Source: Marisa cornuarietis (Eukaryota; Mollusca; Gastropoda; Architaenioglossa; Ampullariidae). Taken from it: DNA of 64,000 nucleotides. Positions 14,401-27,150 of the stretch are shown here, piece by piece (position 1 is the first letter of the stretch; each line of letters begins with the position of its first letter). The position numbers and the translations under genes are program-made. Under the pieces are notes generated by a model. The model saw only the letters and a program-made list of their open reading frames with translations. It did no database searches and was not told the DNA's origin. The DNA lies in NCBI GenBank assembly GCA_004794655.1, contig SMMW01000622.1, positions 7,798,501 through 7,862,500 of the forward strand. Reading direction: 5' to 3'.

Positions 14401-17400
14401 CTACATGATACTACAAATACAATTACAGAGCATGGGTGCTAAATGATATGCAGACAATTAATGAACAAAATTCAGCACCAATTTAGCACATTCTAATCCT
14501 AGGATGACAAAATTAACTGCATGACAAAAATGGATTTATTAAAACAGCTGAAAGGAAACTATATACCTGTTTCTCGGAACCAGTGAAAGCGACCAGCAGT
14601 GCAATGTGCTAGCTGCCGGAGACACTCAGCAGTACGAGTGATGTTTGCATAACGTCCTGGGATGGCCCCACGTTCATCATAGTCATCAACATTGAAGAGA
14701 ATTGTGTGGATGGTAGCACCCCATGCTGATGCTGTTTCTTCAGCATAGCTGATGACAACATCTTGAGTCTGGTCAGGGACACCACTTGTGAAGACATAGA
14801 TTCCTTGTACAACTGTTGACAGATAAAGGTAAAGTTCAAGTGTAATCATATAGTACAATATTCTTGGTATGCTAAGGTAAGAAGAGTGAGTTTTTTTCAC
14901 ATATGGTTAAAGTACTTTGTTTTCGTTTTGTTTCTTTGCTAGGGTATTATTGGAAAACTGTGTTATTGTAAATGCCACCATGTAGTGTAATCTCTGTAGT
15001 CTCTTAATGCCAAGGTTAATATCTGTATAATAATTCCAGATAAAATGAACTTGATTTATTTCTTGTTTGTAATAATTGTTTAATGATTGTTTTCTTAAAG
15101 CATTGTTTACAACTAAACATAAAAGAGAGGCGGGGAGTGTAAGTGAAATTGGAGGCATATATGTTTGCTTGCTTGTGCATATGTTGGTGTGTGTGTGTGT
15201 GTGTGTTTATATATGTGTGTATATATATATATATAATGTATGTATGTGCATGTATATGAGAGTGTGTGTGTTTGTGTGTGTGTGTGTGAGAGAGAGAGCA
15301 AGCAAGAAAGTGAGAGGGTGTGTGTGTGTTACTGCTATAAAAAATAGTACACTTGTATTTAACTGATTGTACTGTTATAAAAACTAAAATAAATGGTTAA
15401 AGCACTATTGTGATGAAATATATGACGAAGCAGATGTATGTTTGAAAGTGGTAAACTTTCAAAAGCACAATTATATAAGCAACATAAACCACTTTGTGCA
15501 AACTTCTGAATAATAATTGTAATCCCAAACTGTTTTAAATTAATTGAGACTTCATGAAATATACAATATCACATGACCCACTCTACAAACATGAAATATA
15601 CAATATCACATGACCCATACTCACACACATGGTGCTTCTGTTCTTCATCATTCTCCATCACTAAGCGCAGGGCTGACAAAAAATTGCGACTTCCATTGCA
15701 TTGCATCTCCAGTACCCATCTGTACAAGCAGCAATTGGAAATTCTTTAATCTCTTCTACCAAATGATATAATAATTTTGAACAGAAATGACAAAACAACT
15801 GTATAATGTGTGGATTATAGATACATTGGTTGTTTTTGCTGTTATGTACCAATTTGATAATGCACTTTAGTAAGGAATGAGGTTTTACACAATCTTTTGC
15901 TATCTATACAATCCCATCTATACACCCACATGAATTCTTCGCTCATCTTCTGAAACTAAGCTTCTTCCAGTCCCACCGCTAAGACCAAGACAAATGGACA
16001 GAGGTCTCTCTCCTACCAAGCCCCATTAACTTGGAACAGCTAGATTACCCATCAACCTTCCTCACTCTGAGTCTCTTACCACCTTTAAGTCTAAACTCAA
16101 GAAACATCTTTTCAGAATTTCACTCCAGCCCTGTCCTGAACATAAGAGTGTAAAATATGTGTTCTTATTTACTTGGTGTATGAGTAGATGTGTCCACAAA
16201 CTTGTATTACTGGACTGCTTGCAGACGACTTTTTTCAGTTAACTACTAGAACAAGGCTTTTGACGAGAAAGCTTCCGGTTTAGTCACATTTCAGCTTCAC
16301 TACTAGAACAAGGCTTTTGACAAGAAAGCTTCCGGTTTAGTCATATTCATTGTTTAAGCTCGCTGAGACTAACAGCGGAGAAATTCACAAGAGCCTAAGA
16401 GTGAGTCTCGGCAGACAGACATCAGTCAACCTAATGTCTGTGGTGTGTCTGTTGTAGAAGTGCGCATGTCTTGTTATTTGTGAATATCGGTGCATGGCTG
16501 TAGGTTATTCTGTTTACTTTAGTATATCATTTTTGTAAAGCGCTCTTAGTATACTATTGGAAAAGTGCTTTATAAGTGTTCATCATTATTATCTTTGCAC
16601 AGCAGTGTATTGCATAGAGCAAGCTGCAGCACATTGTGTTGCTGTGGAGTAGTTATAACAATAGCAGTTAGGAGAGAGTTAAGGACTGACACCACATATA
16701 GTATGTAGCATTTTGCTCGCGTGTGTGCATGTGAGGGTGGTGAGTGCATAAGCGGGTTGATCATGAGGATGCACTTGGATCATGACCAAATAAATGATGC
16801 AGTTTGCATAAAATAACTCACTTCCAAGCATCTTGCAGGTTTTCAGGTGTTGGTCTCACCATAGTTGGCTTCCATGATTTTGCTTTGCCTCCAAAACTGA
16901 CCACCAGAAATGAAGCATCAAATTTTCACTAAAAATATTCAGTATGATGCCGCCAACAAAAGACTTATTTAATAATAACATCATCACTGCATAGTGTTAG
17001 AACTTTATCTTCACATTTAATATGGTATAATAAGTCTTAGCACAGGAAGTCTGCCAAAACCATTTTAATAATAATGATGAAAATGCATGGAAACAACAAT
17101 ATTTATTTTAATCCACTGCCAAGCACAAATCATACATCATGTTTGCCTGGAAATCACTTCAAGATACATGCATGGATTGACTTTTGTGAAAAATGCTCTA
17201 AAATGGTAACAATTTTACTCAATGTTCACTCTTTGGTTACTGCAGGGAGACAACTAGTAACATCAATTAATAATAGAAATACTAAAAAACCTCACGTGAT
17301 AATGTTGAAGTAATCTTTGTTTGCTATTTGCTGCTCTAGCAACAGGCGGATAGAGTGCTGAATGTGCACCAGGTATGAAACGTTTGACACTGATGTGTCA

Positions 17401-20400
17401 ATCACTAGAACCACACTGCCAATGAATAAAATAGAAGATACAACAATTTACAGATCCATCCATGCATATCTATTTACTAGCAACTTGTGTAAAAGGTGAA
17501 TGTAGTTTTATTAATCACTCTTCTAGAAAAAGAGTTTGTCTAATGATGTCTAATTAAGAACAATCTTGCAATAATAAACTAATAAGTGGAAGGAGTTTTA
17601 CAAGTCAAACTACTTGAAAATTTTATAACACCACTCTCACTTTTTCTCCACTATTGTTCCGAGGATCCTGCGACTGCCACTGGCCAGCCAGTCAACACGT
17701 CGCTCATAAAGGGAGACAACCTCTTTCAGCTGCTTCTGATACTCAAACAACTGCGTCAAGTCCACGTGTATATTCTTTGTGGATCCATCGTGCCAGGCAA
17801 ACTGAACCATTGCTTTCTGAAATGGCAGAAACCGTAATATATTTTTAAACAAATTAAGGTCCCATAATAATCAAGTGCCTAAAGTTAAAGAAAGACCAAA
17901 GTCTGTAGGAAGATGAAAGAAAAAAGGAAGGAAAAAAGAAAATGCAGTAAACCTCCCTATTAAGATTTAAGACTCACTAAAATCAACCAAAATTGGGTCG
18001 TAACTGAGAGGGGTCGTGTAAGGGTGATCAACCAGTCTGTTTGCATTCCACAAAACATGACTTCAGACACCTATAAATTCAAGTTCATTTATCTAAATGT
18101 TGAAATAATGCTCTTAAAGACCATATCATCATGCTTTTCTGTCACTTTCGCTTTCACTTGGTCATGCTTATTCTGCCATTGTAAGGCTTAACTGACTCCA
18201 GGAAAAAGTACCTGATCAATACATATGTATGCGGCAGACAAAAATGCACTCTTAAAATGCACTATTCAGATTTTTGAACGAAATTTTTGCAAAAAGTCAC
18301 AATAAAGCTCAAACAGTTGGTCACAATAATTTTATTTTTCCAAATATGTATTGCACAGTGGTTATTTTTGTTTAGTTTGATGGTGGCTGAACTTGTTTGA
18401 ATGACAGAGGGCTCTGTTGACTTTAATAGCTACTCCTGTCATTGGAAATTGATTTGTCTTTTGAGTTTGGATGAATTGAACTTTCAGTGTTGGGACGGTA
18501 TGGTAGCTATGATTGGAGCAATATGGTTGAAATGACAGGTGACCCATTGAACAAGCAGTCTCTTTCAAAATGTACTAATTTTATGTGATTTATGCAGAAA
18601 ATTGTCATATACGGTAAGCAACCTGCCAGAAGCATGAACTTAATTTTTTTCAACACAATTTTGCAAAACAATTGTAATAGAGCTGTCAGTCATAAGTTGG
18701 GTTGGTGAGGTAGTCGTAATAGAGATTACATTTATATAGCAAAAAATGTCCATGAAAACTTTATTTGGGTTGTAAATAAGAGAGGGTTGTAACTGGGAAG
18801 GTCTTATATATAGGAATAATAAAGAAGTTTTACTGAATTTTGCTCATTTGCTCATTCCAAAGACATGGTTTCATTACCTGGTATGACAGTTGCATAAGAA
18901 GAATCTTCTTGTTCATTATCTTTATAACTGCTGACAACATAAAGTAAAGATTAAGCTGTCACATTTGTTGTACATACTGATCCCTGAAACATACCGTAAT
19001 ACAGTGTTATTCCAGATGTTACTGACCTCATGAACTTGAGACTGAACAGCTCGCTTGATGACAGGAATGAAATCCTCACGATAGGAATAGGCATTAGGTG
19101 CCAGAACTTGGTACAGATCAAGATGCTTAGCTGAAAAATTGACATACAAAGTTTAACAAAAAGCAAGTGTACAACAGATCACAGAGAGAAATCTTACAGC
19201 TCCATAAGACTTCAACAGTAAAACTAACATTAGAAGATTGGAATTTATTTCTTTAAAAAAAGCTAAATAATAAAAAAACTAAGTCACACATCTCAGTGAT
19301 AAGCAATATACACAGTATTCGAAGAGTTTTCTTCAGACATTCTGACAGTTGAAAACATTCTAAAGTTCACTGTTATTGACTGCACTGTGCATTTTCAGAT
19401 TATGAATGGATGACCTCAAACACGGTGGCTAAGCAATCACCAAGAAAGTGGCAAGACAACTTAATTTTAGAAATTAACCAAAAGAAGCAGCTATTGGTGA
19501 AGAATCTTCATGCATACCTTTCATCCCGTGTTGTTTGAGCCATGCAGCAGAGCACCTAGGCTGGAACTTCTGCACTTCAATCCTCAGAGGCATATCATGA
19601 CCAGGTGGACGTGGCAGGAAACGTGACTGAGGCAGTTTAGCCACTTCATTTGTGATCTGTGGTTTAAAAAAACACCAGATGTTGTCATTCTATTGCTTTG
19701 TGCAAGCAATTTTATTTTAACTTTTAAAGTTATGTCTCCCATTAGATCCCATATACAAACATCCTTGGACATGATTAATAAAACAATACAGATCTGTTTA
19801 GAGCAAACATTTGAGCTTTTCACTTACTTCAAACATAGCCTGGAAGAGGCAACAATCAATTTAAAGTACCTCATTCATAATGCTGATCAAAGCACTACCC
19901 ATCATCCCCTGGCGCATCTCTTTGATCTTATTGATGACATCTTGAACCCTGTGAATTTCCTTAAGCAGCAGGCTAATGTCTGTTCCTGTGTAAATCTGCT
20001 CCTGAACCAAACAGAAGCTAGACCTTTGTATATTAACCATACAGATGTATACAACACTATGCCATCAAAAAGTTCTAAACAAGAAACTACAAGCTAAAAT
20101 TCCATTTTAAGATAATGTGCATCATTCATATTACATAACATCTAAAATTTCAAAGGCATGAGTAAATTGTCCTAGGCGATGCAGAACAATGTAAATGATG
20201 CAATATCTATCCATGTTACAAACTTAGCGCTTACATCCATTGTATTGCCAATTAAAGTTTAGTCTGGACCAGTAAAATGTGCTGAACAAAATCAAAGAGC
20301 ACTATCTTACGTACCTCACAACTTGCAGTATAACAGTGGTATCTCCCCCCTGAGGCCTCAGCAATATTTCTTAAGGTCATCTGCATCAAAGGAACAAATA

Positions 20401-23400
20401 AAGACAAAGTTAAATTTATTCTTGAAAAACCAATTGCTCAATAAAAATTAATATAATAAATCAATATTTACACTTTTCATCTCCCTTTACTATCAACAAT
20501 TGATCGAAGAAGCTCTACAAGAAATATTCCAAGTCACCTTGAATGCTTATATATCTTAACCTCTCAATGCTTCAATAGTCAGTCTTAATTAAACACTAAC
20601 ATCTCAAACATTAATATTCATAAGATCCTGAAAAATCAATATATCAATGACTGAAAATTTACTGGATAAAGTATTGGTACAAATTTTTTTTAGACAAAGG
20701 TACTTTGAAAGCTGAAAATACTATTTAAAAAAGCCTTTAATAAAGCTACAAAAGATATCGTCATAGTTAAGTGGGTATGTATATAAATTTGTTGGGTGAT
20801 AAAGATAATCATTCTTCTAAAATTTATGCTAATTACATTTGTGAGTGTGTTACTGCAGTCATAGGCAACAGTGTGCAGAGGAATCTTCATCCCAACACCC
20901 ATCTGATATATGAAATCACAGAGTAGTTCTGATTGCTGGTCAGGCCTAATGGTCAAATGTGAAGGCAGAAATTGTCAACAGTAAATTGCATTCCCATAAA
21001 TAAAAGCAGAAATGTAAAGATTAGCTGACACATCAATGATTTCCAAGATAAACACAACTCTCAGTCTTCATTGCATGTGCTCTCTCATCAAAATATGAAG
21101 AAAACAAAAATGTATATATATAAACAATTTGCATCTACAGCAAATAGCTATTTCTTCTATAAGGTGATAAACATAATTTGTTTAATGTCTTCTTTCTGGA
21201 TTTTTATGATTACTTGAATTGACTTTCAAAGAAGTATGTAATCAGAATAAATGGTTCAAAATTTGTATTGTTCAGAAGTATTAAATGGCACACTATCAAT
21301 CTTAAAAAAATCAAAATAATCAACAATGAGAAATAACCAAAAAATCCTGATCCTTGTCTCCAAAGGCACTTACACACTGCCAAGAATGATGACAATGGTG
21401 TCAAGATTTGAAAGTTTGATGACATGCTTCATGACTTTTAGCAAGTTGCTTCCACCTAGTTGTTTTAAGCGTACAACCCACTCCTTGCCTTCTTCAATGC
21501 TGCAGCAACATGAACAAAAATGTGATATAGACAGAAAATGTGTGAGTATATCCACCTACATAGGGAGTGTGTACAATTGAAACACACTCATTACAAAAAC
21601 TATTCTGAGCACTGGGTTGGACGATGTGTTTTGAATAAATGTTTGGGAAGCAACACGTACTGTGAAGAGCAGAGTATGATAGTTATCACTTCCTTGTACC
21701 AAGGAAGCATCAATGAGTACCATATGACATATAGCAATTTAGAAACTTTAAGGAGCAGCATTTCAATCAACATTATTTACATGCACAGATCTGAAATCTA
21801 ATCCACAGAAAATGTAGCAAGAAAATACATGGTTTAGAGATCAGAAAAAGGAAGATTGTATGGTCTGCAGAAAAGAAAAACTGTTTTTTTCCTTAAACTT
21901 TTCCTCACCTCCCACTCATCGAAACAAAGATGACCCGATGACTCAGGCTCACATTCTTAATCTATTTACAGTGAACTAGGGCAGCAAGCCATATTGAATT
22001 TACTTGTGAATATTTGTTGGCTTTCTCATATGCACATGACTTATTAGTGAATGATGCATTATTTGATCATAACAATTATATATAAATTTTTTAATGCATT
22101 TCCCCACTTTAAAGTAGTCTCAATGCATTTTACACAATAAGTGCACAAATATAGACTCTAATGAATAGAAATAGATCAAATATAACAACAAGTATACAGA
22201 GACATAACTGCACTGCATCAAGTTATCTGATTTATAGGTAAGAAGGAGTAAACCATCAACACTGCATTTGTATCCAAAGATCATCAGATGACTTACATGC
22301 GATCATTCACATCACGAATAACAGGCCACAAGGGCTCAACGTCAGTTCCGAAGCCCACCAGATAAAGTGACTTCTTTTTGGACAACTGTTCATCCAGCAG
22401 ATGCTATACATACAGAAAAAAATTACTTTGCATTAGTGTGAAGCATTTATGACTCCATTCTTTTTTTATGTTGTACTGTTACAAGCATTTTGACAGCAAT
22501 TTTGCAAAGAAGCTTATCATTAACTGAAGAAGATCACAAAGATTCTATTGCGATTAAAATGCATATGTTGCACACTTATTAAAACATGCTTACAATCAGT
22601 GATTCCTGGAGAACCGTTTGACGTCCAAATCCTAAGTTTGCATTGGAAGAGTCTATGCACACAGCTATCTGATCCCCTTTGACATGTCCAAACACCTAAT
22701 TGAAAATGAACATTTATTTTATTGAAAACAACTAAATTCTGAAAATGAATGGGCACATGGTGAAGTATCTGGGATCCATATACTTTCTATGGAGAACACA
22801 TGTTTTCAGCATTTTTGCTAGGGAAGGCATTTCCACTATTTTAGCAAGTGGTGTTTTCAAGTGCCTATCATGTGCCAAAAAGTCATATATACTACTCAGG
22901 TGAATATCACAAACAGAAATTATAACAGCTATATATTAGTGTGATGTTTGCTGTGTTAACAAAACAAACCACTCAACTACACTATGTCCAAAGAAAACAG
23001 AATAATTGATCACATCAGTGTGTATACAAAAAGCAAAACTTGCAGCCTTACTCTTTTGCTGCCTTGAAGAAGCCACTTGATTCTCTTTGTATATGTTTCA
23101 ATGGCTCTAAAAATGAAATGATAGAAAGTCATAATGTTCTAAATATAACACAATACAATAAATCTAATCAAGCATTTAAAAACACTGTGAAGTAATTAAC
23201 AATAGTGGACAACTACAAAATAAACAGTAGACTCAGTAAAAGTTATATGGCGTTAATTATAAATAACAGAAAACAGAAGATAAGCAGTGGACTAAAATTA
23301 TTATTCTGCAATCAATAATAAGTAATAATTAAGCAACAAAAAATTATAAATGAAATTAAATATTTACCAACAGAGTAAATACAATTAATAATTAAACTAA

Positions 23401-25646
23401 ATATTTACCAATAGATGAAATAAAATTAATAAGACAAGAAACTGGTACATAGAGAGGTCCTTAATGCTATCTGTCAGGCCAAGGTGAATTATAAGACTAA
23501 ATGAGTCTCAGTTTGGTACAGGTAACATCCAAGCAGCTTGGCAGGGACTCAAGAATATGGCCCATGTTGAAGATCGGTGTAAGGGGTCGAAAGCCAAACT
23601 CTCAATCTCAGGTGTTGACAGTACAGCCTTACCAAATGCTCTTAATGCTTTCTTTGGTCATTTTGAGACTAATGACTTCTCAGTGAAAATTAAAGATGTG
23701 CTCAGTTTTCTTCATCCTGTCCAGAGGGTTGAGATTTGTCAAGAACAAGTTGTGGAGCTGTTTCAGCGAGTAAATATTCGCAAGGCCTCAGGTCCAGAGG
23801 GTATTTGCGGCAGAACATTACGTTTCTGCACGCACCAACTTGGAGGCATTTTCCCAACACCTTTTTCAGTGCTCTATGGATTCACTCTCCATCCCAGCTG
23901 GTTGGAAATGGTCTACCATTGACCCAGTTCCGAAGAAAGATTCAGCTCAGCATCTCAATGACTTTAGAACAGTGGTCTTAACATCATTGGTCACGAAAGT
24001 ATTTGAGACAATTATCAAAGTGATTCTAAAAGCCACTAACAATTGTCTTAACCCCTTGCAATTTGCATACCAGTCCAAACGAAGTGTTGACGTTGCTAAA
24101 CTGTTCACCCTCCACACTTTACTCAAACATCTGGAGAATCCACAAGCCCACGCACAACTGCTGTTTGCTGACTTCTCATTGGCCTTCAACACCATTCAGC
24201 CACATATCCTAGCTAGAAGACTCCTCAACGAGTTTTCCCTTGATCACCAGCTAGTGTCATGGATCATTCACTTTTTGGTTGACAGGCAGCAACGAGTACT
24301 TGTCAATGGCACTTATTCCAACCTAATCACAACATGCACCGGCTCACCTCAAGGCTGTGTTTTATCCCCACTTCTGTTTATTTTGTATAGCAACAGTTGT
24401 CGCAGTAACCATGAGGGTCAATATCTCGTCAAATTCTCTGATGACACTGCACTGCTGTCTCTCCTTAGTGGGCCAGTAGATACCGCCAGTGTAGCTTTGG
24501 AAGAATTTATTGCCTGGTGCGATGACAATTTCTTAGAACTTAATGTGAGTAAGACGAAAGAGATGGTCTTTGATTTCCGTTGGAATTCTCCACCAAGTCC
24601 CGTAAGTGTCATCCACGACAAGGAGGTGGAAATTGTTCCTGCTTTCAAATACCTGGGCACCATCTTCAATAGGCAACTTTGCTGGGATGTCAACACTCAG
24701 ACTGTTATGAAAAAGGCTCAACAGCACCTCTTCCTTCTCTGGAAGCTGGAGTCTTTCTCTATCTCCCACCAATTTCTTCAGCTCTTTTATAGATCGCATA
24801 TAGAGAGTGTGTTGTCCTTCTCATTTATCTGTTTCTACAACAGTTTATCGGTGAAGGACAAGAGCAGCTTACATCGGGTGGTATCAACCCGCTCCAAAGT
24901 CGTTGGGACAGCCCAGAGTGCTCTTCAGACTATATATAACAGGCAGACACTTCTGAAAGTGTCTGGAATCCTTCATGATGACAGGCATGTCCTGTCGAAA
25001 GAATTTGTCCAGCTTCCATCGGGCTGCCTATTTTGTGTGCCTGCATGCAGAACCAACAGACTGAGGCTGTCCTTCGTTGTTTCGTCCGTGCATCTTTTAA
25101 ATGGTGCTGAGTGCAAATGAATGAAACATGAATGTGAATGTGGTGCATACAAATTTTGTTGTTGTTATCGAGCTGCCACTGAATTGCCCTTCGGGACAAA
25201 TAAAGTATTATCTTATCTTATCTTAATAAAGTATAAAATGTTAGTTAATTTTAACATCACTGCTGGTTTTCATCCCCAAAATAAGTACTCACACATTCAG
25301 TTTATATTCAAATTCATTGACATCATATGCATCAAATTCAATATGTTGAGTTACTTTTCCTGTTTCCTGGTCTGGTGAAAGCCTACGAAAGAAAGAAAGG
25401 GGTAACATTCTTATTAATAGTAAAAGACATTATTTTAAGTGTTAAGGAAAAATATTATAACAGAAATTTCACAGGAACATTATCTCCTGAATCAAATCAT
25501 GAAAAAATGATATATGACAAGGTAGCACACATGCCTGCATTTATGCAAGTTGTGTGTTGGAGAGATGGGTAAGGTATAGAAAAAGAGGAATAAAAGTGAA
25601 ACAGACACAGACACAGACAGGTAGCCAAACAGGAAACCATGGAACA

Positions 25647-25712
<66 letters not shown>

Positions 25713-27150
25713 GAACTGAGAAAAGAGACAGGAAGTAGAGATAAAAACTGTGGAAACTGCATGCACTCACTTGCCAATACGTCCTTTATCAACAAGATCT
25801 TTCAATGTCAGCTTCAGGTGCTCAACGCAGTGAGTTTGTAGCCATTCTTCAGAACTTTGGTCCTCAGCTCTCACCATAGTCAGTGCTTGGTTTAGCCTCT
25901 GGAAGGTATAATGTATAATTAACGGTATTTTCATACTTAGCTGGAAAAATAAATCATTGTTTCTTATTAAATTATTAATATTTTATTATATAATATTAAT
26001 ATTACATATCAACAGGGGAGAATTTGGGAGAAGCAACTGTCAACTTTAGCGTTTCTAGATTGCTCTCTCATGCAGGGTGCAAAAATCTTTATCATTCACA
26101 ATTACATATGCAACTTCAAAAACTTGTCTTTATTACAAAAAGTAGCTTTGAAATGGTTAAGATGAAACTATTAAAATAGTAGTTACTATATTAACTTATA
26201 GAAGCTTCAAATTATCCTCTCACTGCTCTTTACATTTAAAACAGGCAAACTGAAAACAAATGAATGCCATATGCTTCTAAGACTCACGTTGACCTAACCT
26301 GAAGATCTAGAGTTTGATTGACATGTGTAACTGTCAATGGATGTGGAGGCCTTGCATTTTTAACTTGGACATCTTGCCACTCTCTCTGTAGGCCACTGAA
26401 CAGTAGAAAACAAGAACAAGAAACAGCACGTGTCATGAGTCAATCGATGGAGCTCTGTGTGTGTATATATATGTAGAATATATATATGTAGAATATTTGT
26501 TAAGTAAAATACACTAATTAAATGACAAGCGCCAGCAAGAAGTACTTCTTAAAGTAAAACGTTAGGAAACATACTTAGTTAGCTCAGTATCATCACTGTC
26601 TTCACTTTCCTCTTCTTCCAATTCCTCTTCTTCATCTTCATCAGCTGTTATATCAGTCACTTCCTCTTCAGAAACTTCATCATCTCCCTCATTTTTCTCT
26701 CTTTCCCGCTGATCTGCCTTCTCCTTTTCTTCTCTGTACAAGCACATACAAAATTTATTTTTGACTTTAGCATATAAAAAAAACAAATAGGAATTATAAC
26801 CCTAATACTGCACATCAATTAAATCTTCTGCAAGGTTAAAAAAATAATATATTATAATATAAAGAAACACAGAAGTTGAAAAGTCTTAATAAGTGAAATT
26901 CCCATTTTAACAGTTCGTATGTTTATTTGAGCTGCTTTCAGCGAGACTTGTTTTATTCATTCATATTTATACTTTATTCATATTATATATATATAGTGTC
27001 CTGTATATAGTTGAAGCTATTTAAGCCATTAAATTATAGTTCCCTTAGATAGCTACTTTAAAATGTTAGTCATTAATCTTACCCAGAATCATCTGCAAAA
27101 GAAACATCTTTTAGTCTTCTCCGAGAACTTATTCCAAAAATATTTTCCAT
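8499..27150 (-). CDS. VWA3A: von Willebrand factor A domain-containing protein 3A
   Basis: 33 coding exons, listed 5' to 3' on the minus strand: 27150-27083, 26733-26575, 26395-26299, 25898-25771, 25382-25293, 23106-23052, 22695-22594, 22403-22297, 21499-21374, 20945-20837, 20380-20315, 20001-19870, 19656-19518, 19130-19027, 17816-17641, 17415-17296, 16896-16822, 15719-15625, 14812-14567, 14261-14143, 14010-13891, 13638-13545, 13266-13217, 12781-12698, 12552-12434, 12097-11955, 11600-11456, 11088-10944, 10347-10196, 10005-9879, 9149-9052, 8894-8840, 8540-8499. Phases join throughout, giving 1228 residues starting MENIFGISSRRR; vertebrate VWA3A is similar in size. An acidic segment (about residues 25-75) is followed by three VWA domains near 208-370, 554-731 and 975-1160. 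The second has the MIDAS motif DTSVS and the third DTSGSM; the first reads DSSNA. GGRYHCY, AGRFHWF and GGRYHRC close the three domains. Starts of exon 24 (12781) and exon 33 (8540, alternatively 8551) are least certain. Function poorly known; expression linked to ciliated cells (family knowledge). VWA3B is the alternative paralogue. Confidence 0.93.
9150..9878. other. VWA3A intron with no coding exon
   Basis: Between VWA3A exons 30 and 31 in transcript order. A short (ATC)n near 9552-9566 precedes a moderately GC-rich stretch at 9575-9770. That stretch looks like an old dispersed repeat, but I could not classify it. No splice-compatible coding segment seen. Confidence 0.4.
10595..10912 (+). 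mobile_element. tRNA-derived SINE with LINE-type tail
   Basis: Lies in the VWA3A intron between exons 10347-10196 and 11088-10944, on the opposite strand. The head at 10600-10672 resembles a tRNA promoter. An A-box-like GTTGGTAGCACAATGGCTAA is followed about 40 bases later by a degenerate B-box-like GGGATTTAGATCTTG. The body is interrupted by (GT)n/(GA)n microsatellites at 10678-10710 and 10763-10786. It ends in GTAAAGTGCTTTAAGCC..., then ATTATCATCATT. That end is the same type as the L2-like LINE tails in this window, implying mobilisation by that LINE's machinery. Family name unknown to me. Confidence 0.65.
13410..13442. repeat. (AC)n microsatellite
   Basis: Dinucleotide run in a VWA3A intron between the exons 13638-13545 and 13266-13217. 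No sign of function. Confidence 0.85.
15185..15330. repeat. Compound (GT)n/(AT)n/(GA)n microsatellite
   Basis: Alternating GT, AT and GA runs in the VWA3A intron between exons 15719-15625 and 14812-14567. It produces spurious cysteine/valine-rich reading frames on both strands. Confidence 0.85.
15930..16592 (+). mobile_element. 3' remnant of an L2/CR1-like LINE
   Basis: In the VWA3A intron between exons 16896-16822 and 15719-15625, antisense to the gene. Positions 15990-16115 still resemble the extreme C-terminus of L2-like polyproteins (RSLSYQAPLTWNS, then FKSKLKKHLF). The 3' UTR follows, with the terminal motif GTAAAGCGCTCTTAG... and GTGCTTTATAAGTG, then ATCATTATTATC. A ~60-bp piece of the 3' UTR is tandemly duplicated (16238-16348). 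All upstream coding parts are missing. Confidence 0.7.
16238..16348 (+). repeat. ~60-bp tandem duplication inside the LINE 3' region
   Basis: The block ACTACTAGAACAAGGCTTTT plus GACRAGAAAGCTTCCGGTTTAGTCA occurs twice, about 60 bases apart, differing at very few positions. It is probably a local duplication within the retroelement 3' UTR. Confidence 0.85.
17817..19026. other. VWA3A intron, no gene seen
   Basis: About 1.2 kb between exons 19130-19027 and 17816-17641. A weak exon-like segment at 18886-18937 was considered, but it contains in-frame stops in the required phase and is skipped by the conserved junction HEKAMVQF. AT-rich; no recognised repeat. Confidence 0.5.
23480..25240 (+). mobile_element. 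Rex1-like non-LTR retrotransposon (nearly full RT region)
   Basis: Sits in VWA3A intron 5 (between exons 25382-25293 and 23106-23052), antisense to the gene. A reading frame from 23557 shifts by one base near 23860 and then runs open from there to the stop at 25118-25120. RT signatures: PVPKKDSAQHLNDFRTVVLT near 23925, FADFSLAFNTIQP near 24165, SPQGCVLSPLLFILY near 24345, and the catalytic box FSDDTALL near 24430 where FADD is usual. The C-terminal block includes TKEMVFDFR and FKYLGTIF. The 3' end is AATTGCCCTTCGGGACAAAT, AAAG, then a TATCT pentamer tail (25206-25228), which is typical of Rex1/Babar. The endonuclease is missing, so the copy is 5' truncated. Confidence 0.88.
25648..25709. repeat. 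(AC)n microsatellite, 31 repeats
   Basis: Uninterrupted AC run of about 62 bases in the VWA3A intron directly 3' of the exon 25898-25771. Confidence 0.95.

Noticed and set aside
18886..18937. Exon-like segment between CAG and GTAATG on the minus strand within VWA3A
   Set aside because: It has a stop in the phase required after HEVHE-type exon end, and the neighbouring exons join directly into HEKAMVQF.
25541..25841. Open frames rich in Cys-Val or Thr-His around 25.65 kb, and similar ones at 15.2, 38.2, 41.7 and 62.6 kb
   Set aside because: They are translations of dinucleotide microsatellites.
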